Shown one piece after another: positions 56,497 to 64,000 of a stretch of DNA of 64,000 nt. Where the stretch lies: the NCBI GenBank assembly GCA_016218725.1, contig JACRDB010000092.1:1-64000 (forward strand), in the 5' to 3' direction. The stretch comes from Deltaproteobacteria bacterium. GTDB lineage: Bacteria; Myxococcota_A; Polyangia; Polyangiales; Ga0077539. A program made the position numbers and the translations under genes. Each line of letters opens with the position of its first letter. Position 1 is the first letter of the stretch. The notes below the pieces were generated by a model. The model was not told the origin of the DNA and searched no databases. It saw only the letters and a program-made list of their open reading frames with translations.

Positions 56497-59160
56497 ATGC
56501 CCTACCTCTCCCGCTGGCTCCTCGGGTCCCTGCTCGCGGTGTTGCTTCTCGCGCTGGGCTGCGCGTCCTCGGAGGGGACGGCCACGCAGCCGACCCCGGA
56601 CGGCGGGGACACGGACACGGGCAACCCGATGCAGGGGATGACCCCCACGGCGGTGGAGACCGTGGTGGCTCCCACGGTGCGCAGCGGCGAGGTGGTGCAG
56701 GTCACCTGCCTCCTTCGGGACCAGAGCGGGATGATGGTCGCGGTGCCCATGGGGATGAGCCCCACGGTGAACTTCGCGCCCATGGAGAGCGTGCGGCGGG
56801 ACGGCGAGCGCACGGTGGCGGCCAGGGCCGGGAGGGCCACCGCGGCGTGTGCCTTCCCAGGGCTGGGGCTCACGGATGACAGCCCCGCGCCCTTCGAGGT
56901 GCTCCCTGGAGCCCCCGCGAGGATCACCACGCGGCTCGACCGCACGACCATCACCGCTGGGGAGAGCGCCACGGCCACCTGCGAGGTGACTGACGCCGCC
57001 GGGAACCCGGTGCCCGGCGCCATGCCCACGCTGGCGCTGGACCCGTCGGGGGAGGGCCAGCGGATCATGGGCCTGAGGGCCACGGTGGAGCGCTCGGGGA
57101 TGTACACCGCCACGTGCCGCCTGGCGGGCGCCATGGGGGACGGGGTGGGGCTCACCGTGAACCCCGCGCTGCCCGCGAGGCTCATGATGACCCGCAACCC
57201 CGACCGGCCGGTGTACCCCGTCGGGGACGGGATTGACTTCGAGCGCATCGTGACGGACCGCTACGGCAACCGCGTGACCGACGCCAGGGCCCCGCTGACC
57301 AGCCGCCCCGCCGGGCGCGCGGTGAGCCCCGACCGGATCGTCTATGACACCGAGGGGCGCTACACCGTCTCCACCCGCGTGGAGGGCCCTACCGAGGGCG
57401 GCGTGGTGCTGGAGGCCATGACCTCCTTCGTGGTGGACAGCACCGGCCCCGCCATCCGGTGCACGGGCGACAACACCATGATCGACGGCGCCGTGGGCTC
57501 CACCATCACCGTCCGAGGGACCGTGACGGACACCTCGGGGGTGCGCACGGTGCGGGTCGGAGGCCGCACGCTGACCACCAACGCCGACGGCGGGTGGGAG
57601 ACCACCTTCACCGCGCGCTGGGGGGTGAACTTCCTGGACGTGAGCGCCACGGACACCCTCGGGATGGAGAACAGCCGCACCTGCGCGTTTCTTATCTCCG
57701 ACGAGTGGAACGCCGAGGACGCGCTCCTGCCGAGCGCCGTGTCCCTGAGGCTCACGCAGGCCGCGGTGGGCGACGGCGACCCGATCAGCCCGATCACCTC
57801 CCTGGATGACATCCTCCAGACGGTGGTGAACAGCCGGGGCCTGCGGGACTCGCTCCACAGCGCGCTCCTGGCGGCCAACCCGCTCAAGCCCGAGGCCTGC
57901 GACCAGGACGTGTGCGCCTTCGGGCGCTGCGTGTGTCTCTTCCGCTCGGGGATCCGCTACCTGGAGAGCGAGCTCCGGGGCCCCCACGTCACCTCCCTCA
58001 CGCTGGTGGACGGGGGCCTCCGGACCCAGGTGCGCTTCAACGGCGTGCGCATCCGCCTGGCCATCTCCGGCACCATCTCCAACACGGGCTGGGTGACCTT
58101 CGAGTACCTGGACGTAGGTGTGACCTTTGACCTGTCGGTCTCCGGGGGGAGGCCCCACGCCGCGGTGAGGCCCGGCTCCGTGGCGGTGACCGTGGGGCGC
58201 ATCGGGACCGAGTTCTCCGGGCTCACCGGGCTCATCGTGGACATCGTCTCGCGGCTCGCCCAGGGCTTCCTGCGAGACACCGTCTCGAACCTCCTGCGTG
58301 GGTACATCACGGACAACTTCGGCCGCCTCCTGGACGGCCTCGTGGGCGGCCTGGACGTCTCCACCCTGGGCGCGAACTTCAACGTCCCGCGGCTCGACGG
58401 CATGGGCAACGTACCCTTGCGCTTCGGGCTCGGGCTCTCCGCGCTCAACGCGTCGAGCTCCCGCGCGCTCTTTGGCCTGGGGACGCGCTTCTCGGCCATG
58501 CCCGTCAGGGCCACCCGGTCCCTGGGCGTGGCGCTGCCGCCGGTGTCGTCCTCGGAGCCCTCGCTCACCACCCCGGCCACCGTGGCGCTGCACCCGGGGC
58601 TCCTGAATCAGGCCCTGCACACCCTCTGGCGCGCCAGCTTCTTCGACGCCAGGCTCTCTGGCGACCGCTTCGGCGGCGGGATGTTCCGCGACGCGACCAT
58701 CACCCTCACCACGGCGCTGCCGCCGGTGGCGAGCCTGCGCGCGGACGGGCGGGTGAACCTCGACCTCGCGGGCCTGGAGGCCACCGTGGCCCTGCCGCTC
58801 CTGTCGGCACCCTTGAGGGTGGGCCTCGGGGCTCGGGCTTCAACCTCCGTCACCCTCATGGGCAACGACCTGCGCTTCGGCGGCATCACCCTAGACGAGG
58901 TCCACCTGAACTTCGAGAACTTCTCCTCGGGCCTCATGGACCGGGACATGTTCGTGATGGCCATCCGGGCGCTCCTGCAGAACCTCGTAGACCGGTCTCT
59001 GAACGACGCCCTCCCGGCGATCCCCATCCCCGGCTTCCGGATCGCCGACAGCCTCGGCACCTACGGGCTCCCCGTGGGGCGCGAGCTCGGCATCACCACG
59101 CCCGCGCTCGCCTTCTCCGGCGGGCGCTTCCTCCTCCGGGGCGGCTTCGGCGTGCGCTAG
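56497..59160 (+). CDS. Large Ig-like-domain lipoprotein with helical/repetitive C-terminus
   Basis: LLAVLLLALGCASSEG lipobox; repeated TATCEVTDAAGNPV-type domains; VTDTSGVRTVRVGGRTLTTNADGGWETTF. Confidence 0.75.
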   Translation: MPYLSRWLLGSLLAVLLLALGCASSEGTATQPTPDGGDTDTGNPMQGMTPTAVETVVAPTVRSGEVVQVTCLLRDQSGMMVAVPMGMSPTVNFAPMESVRRDGERTVAARAGRATAACAFPGLGLTDDSPAPFEVLPGAPARITTRLDRTTITAGESATATCEVTDAAGNPVPGAMPTLALDPSGEGQRIMGLRATVERSGMYTATCRLAGAMGDGVGLTVNPALPARLMMTRNPDRPVYPVGDGIDFERIVTDRYGNRVTDARAPLTSRPAGRAVSPDRIVYDTEGRYTVSTRVEGPTEGGVVLEAMTSFVVDSTGPAIRCTGDNTMIDGAVGSTITVRGTVTDTSGVRTVRVGGRTLTTNADGGWETTFTARWGVNFLDVSATDTLGMENSRTCAFLISDEWNAEDALLPSAVSLRLTQAAVGDGDPISPITSLDDILQTVVNSRGLRDSLHSALLAANPLKPEACDQDVCAFGRCVCLFRSGIRYLESELRGPHVTSLTLVDGGLRTQVRFNGVRIRLAISGTISNTGWVTFEYLDVGVTFDLSVSGGRPHAAVRPGSVAVTVGRIGTEFSGLTGLIVDIVSRLAQGFLRDTVSNLLRGYITDNFGRLLDGLVGGLDVSTLGANFNVPRLDGMGNVPLRFGLGLSALNASSSRALFGLGTRFSAMPVRATRSLGVALPPVSSSEPSLTTPATVALHPGLLNQALHTLWRASFFDARLSGDRFGGGMFRDATITLTTALPPVASLRADGRVNLDLAGLEATVALPLLSAPLRVGLGARASTSVTLMGNDLRFGGITLDEVHLNFENFSSGLMDRDMFVMAIRALLQNLVDRSLNDALPAIPIPGFRIADSLGTYGLPVGRELGITTPALAFSGGRFLLRGGFGVR

Positions 59161-59223
59161 CACAGCACAGGTGTGACCCAAAGACCCCCACGCACCTGTG
59201 CGCGCGGTTCACGCTCGCTCGCT

Positions 59224-59249
59224 CGTGCCGCGCGCCAGCGCGCGGCACG
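59224..59249. terminator. GC-rich 12-bp hairpin between co-oriented genes; candidate terminator
   Basis: cgtgccgcgcgc-ca-gcgcgcggcacg. Confidence 0.4.
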
Positions 59250-59285
59250 CTCCCTGCACTCCGATCGCACAGTGAGGCCCTTGCG

Positions 59286-60266
59286 TTGAAGCGTTGGACC
59301 GTCTCCCTGGTGCTTGGCCTCGCGCCTGGCCTCGCCCTCGCCCAGGCTCCTCCCCTCGCGCGCACGCCCGCGCGTACGCCTGCGCCCGCGCGCGAGGGGG
59401 AGCTTTCATCCCACGGTGGCAGGGTGTGGCTGGCCTTCGGGCAGGGCGTCGGGGGCCTGGGCGTGGGGCTCGGGGTGGCCCTCGCGGTGGACGCCAGGAA
59501 CCCTGGGATCTACGTCGGCGCGGGGGTCCTCGGGGCGGGCCTCGGGATCGCCACCGCGGCGGTGCTGTCCCGCGATGGCGTGACCGAGGGCCAGAGCGTC
59601 GCCGTGGGCCTGGGCACGGTCTACGGCGCCGCCGCCGGGCTCTTCCTGACCTTTGGCACGGGGCAGGAGTTCTCCCTCCAGCTCGCCGGGGGCATCACCG
59701 CCGCGAGCGTCGCCGTGGGCACCCTCGGCGGAGTGCTCGTGTCCCTTCGGCGCCCGGACGCGGCCAGGGTGCATTTCGCGGGGGGTGTGGGGCTCTGGAG
59801 CGCCTTCCTGGCGTCGAGCCTCTACCTGGCCACCAGGGGCTATGGCACCTTCGACACGGACCGTCGGGCCGGGGCTACGCAGCTCCTCGGGCTCACGTCC
59901 CTGGGGGCCCTCGGCGGGGGCCTGCTCCTGGGGACGGTCCTGGCGCCCCTCGTGCGCATCACCCCGCGTCGGATGGCCATTCTCAACGCCGCGATCCTTG
60001 GAGGCGGGGCCGTGTGCGGCGTCTACGGCATGGTGTTCTCCCTCCAGGATGCCACCCAGAGCAAGCTGGTCGCGGGGTATGGCCTCGGGGCCATCGCGGG
60101 CATGGGCATCGGCGCCCTGACCGCGGGCTTCAGCTTCTTCGCGTACGACCTGCTCTCCGGCGGCCTGAGCCCCAGGCGCTCGGAGGACCGTCGCGGCCAG
60201 GGCTTCGCGCTCCTGCCGGGCGGGCCCGAGGGCTCCCCGGGGCTCTCGCTCGTGGGCTCGTTCTGA
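59286..60266 (+). CDS. Gly-rich multi-TM membrane protein (tandem paralogue A)
   Basis: Signal LKRWTVSLVLGLAPGLALAQ; many hydrophobic segments; PGIYVGAGVLGAGLGIATAAVLSRDGVTEGQSVAVGLGTVYG. Confidence 0.7.
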   Translation: MKRWTVSLVLGLAPGLALAQAPPLARTPARTPAPAREGELSSHGGRVWLAFGQGVGGLGVGLGVALAVDARNPGIYVGAGVLGAGLGIATAAVLSRDGVTEGQSVAVGLGTVYGAAAGLFLTFGTGQEFSLQLAGGITAASVAVGTLGGVLVSLRRPDAARVHFAGGVGLWSAFLASSLYLATRGYGTFDTDRRAGATQLLGLTSLGALGGGLLLGTVLAPLVRITPRRMAILNAAILGGGAVCGVYGMVFSLQDATQSKLVAGYGLGAIAGMGIGALTAGFSFFAYDLLSGGLSPRRSEDRRGQGFALLPGGPEGSPGLSLVGSF

Positions 60267-60353
60267 TCGCGTGGCGTCGAAAGGTGAGACCCGACGAGGT
60301 TTCCGCGTAGGATGACCAATGGTGTATTGCGTGTGTTTCGGAGGAAGCAAAGC

Positions 60354-61433
60354 ATGACGAAGCATCTCCTGACCCTTGCCCTGGCGCTCGCCCCTGGCGC
60401 CGCGTTCGCCCAACCCTGGCAGGCTCCACCCCCGCCGCCGGACCCGTCGGCACCGCCCCCGCCGCCGCAGGCCGCGTCGAGCGAGCTGGTGGTGCAGCAG
60501 CCCGACGGGAGCGTGTCCTCGGTGCAGTCCGCGCGCGACCTCCAGTACAACCTGGTCTTCGGCCCGGAGCCGGTGTCCTCGGGCGGCAGGCTGGAGCTCT
60601 CGGTCACCCAGGGCCTGAACGGCATGGGCATCGGGCTGAGCCTCGCGGCGCTCTCGGGTTCAAGGAGCCCCGGGGTGTACGCCGGAGCGTCCATCCTCGG
60701 TGGTGGCCTCGGGCTCGCCACCGCGCTGGTGCTCACCCGCGATGGGATCACCGAGGGGCAGAGCTCGGCCATCAACATGGGGACGCTCTACGGCGGCCTC
60801 GGGGCGCTCTTTCTGAGCTTCGGCATCGCCGACGGGCTCTCCGTGCAGGCCGTCGGAGGGATCTTCGCCGCGGGGCTGACCCTGGGCACCGTGGGGGGCA
60901 TCGTCGCTTCATTCCAGCGCCCGCTGGCGGGGCGGGTGCAGTTCGCGGGCTCCCTCGGGGTCTGGAGCTCCTTCGTGTCCGCGCACCTCTTCCTCGCCAC
61001 GCAGGGCTACGGTTCGTTCAGCCGCGATGACTCCGCCGGCGCCGTGAGGGTCTTCGGCCTCACGTCCTTCGGCACCCTGGGCGCGGGGCTCCTGGCCGGG
61101 GCGCTCCTGGCGCCCAACGTGAACGTCACCGCGTCGCGCATGCGGTTCATCAACCTCGCCGCCGTGGGCGGGGCCACGGTGGTGGGCCTCTCGTCCATGC
61201 TCTTCGCGCTGGAGTCCCGGGACGAAAACGCCCTCCTCACGGCCTACGGCATCGGGGCCATCGCGGGCGCCGTCGGCGGCGCGGCCCTGGGGTACCTCCT
61301 CACCAACCGCCACGACGAGTTCTGGTTCCAGCAGCGCCAGGGCCAGGTCGCCTCCCGCCGTGGCTTTGAGCTCAACCTCCTCCCAGGAGGCCCCAACGGC
61401 ACCCCGGGCCTCTCCCTTGGGGGGACCTTCTAG
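60354..61433 (+). CDS. Gly-rich multi-TM membrane protein (tandem paralogue B)
   Basis: Signal MTKHLLTLALALAPGAAFAQ; PGVYAGASILGGGLGLATALVLTRDGITEGQSSAINMGTLYG matches paralogue A; shared ending LLPGGP.G.PGLSL.G.F. Confidence 0.7.
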   Translation: MTKHLLTLALALAPGAAFAQPWQAPPPPPDPSAPPPPPQAASSELVVQQPDGSVSSVQSARDLQYNLVFGPEPVSSGGRLELSVTQGLNGMGIGLSLAALSGSRSPGVYAGASILGGGLGLATALVLTRDGITEGQSSAINMGTLYGGLGALFLSFGIADGLSVQAVGGIFAAGLTLGTVGGIVASFQRPLAGRVQFAGSLGVWSSFVSAHLFLATQGYGSFSRDDSAGAVRVFGLTSFGTLGAGLLAGALLAPNVNVTASRMRFINLAAVGGATVVGLSSMLFALESRDENALLTAYGIGAIAGAVGGAALGYLLTNRHDEFWFQQRQGQVASRRGFELNLLPGGPNGTPGLSLGGTF

Positions 61434-61437
61434 CCCC

Positions 61438-62994
61438 TCAAGGCGCGTCCCCCAGGAAGCCCACCAGCGCCATCCGAGCGCCGTCGGTCACCTCGCCCAC
61501 CGCGTGGAGGAGCGCCACGGAGTACACCACCGCGCTCCCCCTCGGGGCGTCCAGGGAGTCTTCGTACTCCGGGAAGCGCAGCCTCCCTCCGCGGTAGCTC
61601 CCGGTGTTGAGGTTCACCGCCAGCGCGAAGCGCCGACGGCCCGCGGCGGCGTTGGCGTCGTCCCGGTGCGGCGCGAAGTGTCCTCGGTCCTCGGCGCGAT
61701 AGGCCCCCACCCGGAGCGCCTCGGAGAGCTCCACCCGTCGCTGGAAGCACCGCTCCACCTCCGGGAGCACCCTGGACGCGAGCTGCCGACGGACCTCGCC
61801 CAGCAGCGTCGGGTCCGCGAGGACGTGATCCAGCCGACGCTTGAGGCCCGACGCCACCGTCGCCTCCGCGCCCCTCGCGCCCAGCCGCGTCACGGCGCCC
61901 TCGCGGTGGTCCGAGGCCCACGCCGCGCAGAGGGACCCGCAGGTGTCCGGCGCCAGCGCCCCGGGGATGAGCAGCACCGGCGCCCTCGGGCCGTCGCCCG
62001 CAGCGCCTGCGGGCCCCAGGGGAGCCTCTCCCCAGGGCTCCCCCGCGTGGCTCCTCCGCGCGACGCGGAGGTTCGCGTCGAGCTCCACCACGGTCCCGGG
62101 CGCCGCGCCGTAGCGCGCGGCTACTTCGCCTCCGCGATCAGACAAGAGGGGCACCGCGAGGTCCTGGGACCGCACAAAGGCCGCCTGCACGTCCAGCGCG
62201 TCGGGCGTGAGCACCAGCACCGCCCGGCCGTCTTCCGCGAGCTCCTCGCTCCGCCTTCCGGCCTGGAGGGCCCACCGGGCGCCCTCCTTGGTGGAGAGCG
62301 ATCCCGTGAACACCAGGGCGGCGCGGCGCCCCGCCAGGAGCTCCAGGCGCACGCTCCCCACCGCGTGGTTCTCCAACTGGAAGGACGGGGCCGGGTCCCC
62401 GGGCCCCGCGGCGCCTCCGGAGGGAGCCCCCGGGGCCGCGGGCGGCCCCTGCCGCGCGTGGAGCCGGCGCACGGCCTCGAGGAAGTCCGATGAGTCGTCA
62501 AAATCTCTTTGTGCAGCGGCTTCTTCGAGGTCTTCCGGCACCGCGACCCCGAGCCGTTGTTCAAAGTACCAGCGCGCCGCCTCGGCGGCCGGCGCCCGGG
62601 CCTCGGGGCCCTCCAGGGCGGCCTCGCGCCACAGGCCCTCGGTCCCCAGGGCGACCCGGAGGTAGTCCAGCACGTCCCCGGGCGTGACCGCTCCGCCCTC
62701 ACCCTGGGCCACGAGCACCCGGGCCTCGTCGGCCATCAACGCCGCGAAGCCCCGCGGGGTCAGGGCCCGGGAGGAGAGCCAGCGGTCGAGCTCCGAGGCC
62801 TTCAGGAGCCCCCGGGCCTTGCGGAAGGCCAGGGCCTGCGCCCTCACGGCCTCGGGGGTGGGGGCGGGCCCGAGGTCCCGCTGCCGGGCCCTGAGGAGCG
62901 CGCCCTGGAGGAGGGCACCCCGGGCGTCCTCGTCGAGGAGGCGCACGAGCTCCAGCGCGCGGCGCTCCAAGGCTCTGGGATCTCCGGGCTCCAC
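61438..62994 (-). CDS. Peroxiredoxin-like (TSA fold) domain fused to 2OG-Fe(II) prolyl-hydroxylase-like domain
   Basis: GDPAPSFQLENHAVGSVRL...AALVFTGSLST...; GHFAPHRDDANAAAGRRRFALAVNLNTGSYRGGRLRFPEY...AVVYSVALLHAVGEVTDGARMALVGFL. Confidence 0.8.
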   Translation of the reverse strand: MEPGDPRALERRALELVRLLDEDARGALLQGALLRARQRDLGPAPTPEAVRAQALAFRKARGLLKASELDRWLSSRALTPRGFAALMADEARVLVAQGEGGAVTPGDVLDYLRVALGTEGLWREAALEGPEARAPAAEAARWYFEQRLGVAVPEDLEEAAAQRDFDDSSDFLEAVRRLHARQGPPAAPGAPSGGAAGPGDPAPSFQLENHAVGSVRLELLAGRRAALVFTGSLSTKEGARWALQAGRRSEELAEDGRAVLVLTPDALDVQAAFVRSQDLAVPLLSDRGGEVAARYGAAPGTVVELDANLRVARRSHAGEPWGEAPLGPAGAAGDGPRAPVLLIPGALAPDTCGSLCAAWASDHREGAVTRLGARGAEATVASGLKRRLDHVLADPTLLGEVRRQLASRVLPEVERCFQRRVELSEALRVGAYRAEDRGHFAPHRDDANAAAGRRRFALAVNLNTGSYRGGRLRFPEYEDSLDAPRGSAVVYSVALLHAVGEVTDGARMALVGFLGDAP

Positions 62995-63053
62995 CCGCCG
63001 GAGTGTACCAGCGGGGCGTTGCGCCCGGGGCCCGCGTATGCGAGGGAAGAGCC

Positions 63054-63443
63054 ATGAGTGACGCTCCTCGCGCGGTGAGCACGGCGCTCGCCCCCCGGGC
63101 CATCGGGCCCTACTCCCAGGCCGTGGTGGCCAACGGGCTGGTCTTCTGCTCCGGGCAGATCGCCCTGGACCCCGCCACGGGGCAGGTGGTGGGCGCGGAC
63201 GTGGTCGCCCAGACCCGGCGCGTCCTGGAGAACCTCCGGGCGGTCCTGGAGGCCGCCGGCAGCGGGCTGGAGCGGGTGCTCAAGACCACCATCTTCCTCA
63301 CGGACCTGGAGGACTTCTCCGCGGTCAACGAGGCGTATGGGGCGTTCTTTTCGGGCGCTCCACCGGCCCGGGCCACGGTGGAGGTCTCCCGGCTGCCGCG
63401 CGACGTGCGCGTCGAAATCGACGCCGTGGCCGCGCTCCGTTGA
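63054..63443 (+). CDS. RidA family protein
   Basis: LAPRAIGPYSQAVVANGLVFCSGQIALDPATGQVVG...VLKTTIFLTDLEDFSAVNEAYGAFF...PPARATVEVSRLPRDVRVEIDAVA. Confidence 0.96.
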   Translation: MSDAPRAVSTALAPRAIGPYSQAVVANGLVFCSGQIALDPATGQVVGADVVAQTRRVLENLRAVLEAAGSGLERVLKTTIFLTDLEDFSAVNEAYGAFFSGAPPARATVEVSRLPRDVRVEIDAVAALR

Positions 63444-63446
63444 CCC

Positions 63447-63827
63447 CTACGGGAAGACGAAGCTCCCGGACCAGCTCCCATAGTTGCTGGACGTCACCCC
63501 GTTGCGGGCGCTGCCTACGTAGCCCGAGGCGCCTGGACGGAGCTCGATGGTGACGCTCCCACCGCCCAGGGTGAGGCGCCCCGCGTGCACCCCCGCGGTG
63601 CACACCGACGAGTCGTCGGTGTAGAGGTCCGTGCCCCACACGGTGCGCGCGGAGCCGGGCCCCGGGCACACGTAGGTCACCCGGGTGCCGTTCTGTCCTC
63701 GGAAGCGCGTGGCGTTGGTGGACCAGTCCACGGTGCCGGCGGACTGCGCCGGCCCGCTGGTCTCGATCACACACCCGGACGCCCCGAGGGCGACACCAAC
63801 GAGCATCGCGTAGCACCGTCGAGCCAT
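63447..63827 (-). CDS. LCCL-domain lipoprotein
   Basis: VALGASGC lipobox; VWGTDLYTDDSSVCTAGVHAGRLTLGGGSVTIELRPGASGYVGSARNGVTSSNYGSWSGSFVF. Confidence 0.85.
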   Translation of the reverse strand: MARRCYAMLVGVALGASGCVIETSGPAQSAGTVDWSTNATRFRGQNGTRVTYVCPGPGSARTVWGTDLYTDDSSVCTAGVHAGRLTLGGGSVTIELRPGASGYVGSARNGVTSSNYGSWSGSFVFP

Positions 63828-63950
63828 GGGAGTACCTCCATTGGGAACGCCCCGGTCCGCCAGACCGCGGCGTCGCTGCCGCATAGTGTACGCTCTCTCG
63901 CGGGGGCCTCGCACCCTCCGCGGACCTATGCCAGGGTATGGGGGGCGCCG

Positions 63951-64000
63951 ATGACCGAGCCGGAGAGACCTCGACACTTCTCGATGATCCGAGACTTCCA
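63951..64000 (+). CDS. 5' end of a truncated CDS, possibly CDP-alcohol phosphatidyltransferase (PssA-like)
   Basis: MTEPERPRHFSMIRDFQ...; only 17 codons visible, assignment from memory of PssA-type N-termini. Confidence 0.3.
   Translation, partial: MTEPERPRHFSMIRDF

Noticed and set aside
56452-58620. N-terminal extension of the pectate-lyase ORF (1222 aa)
   Set aside because: Lipoprotein signal at MRASSSWVVLSVLGC defines the start at 56451; the remainder is antisense low complexity.

Overview
High-GC chromosomal window, probably from a myxobacterium-like member of Myxococcota (inferred from two MYXO-CTERM-like tails, many lipoproteins, and an AgmX/GYF-type protein). About 60 protein-coding genes, mostly on a housekeeping backbone: purQ-purL, a dcw fragment (murC-ftsQ-ftsA-ftsZ), def-fmt-cobalamin adenosyltransferase, glyS, rsmE, acyl-CoA dehydrogenase, MATE pump, RidA. 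No tRNA, rRNA or CRISPR was recognised. Least ordinary parts: (i) a nested noncoding inverted-repeat structure at 5-603; (ii) a two-component system with a nearly loop-less 2-TM sensor, a PhoB/OmpR-like RR and an acyl-CoA desaturase, separated by four helically phased TGAC repeats; (iii) an ECF-like sigma factor operon with successive 4-bp overlaps encoding uncharacterised membrane/lipoproteins; (iv) a pseudokinase-GYF-TM-polyGly-AgmX-like protein overlapping an orphan YscJ/FliF-like (SctJ) lipoprotein; (v) a lower-GC patch with two toxin-antitoxin modules and a nucleotidyltransferase orphan, including a consensus sigma70 promoter/operator; (vi) a thiol-peroxidase-fold/prolyl-hydroxylase fusion. 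All calls come from reading the sequence and supplied translations; no database search was run.
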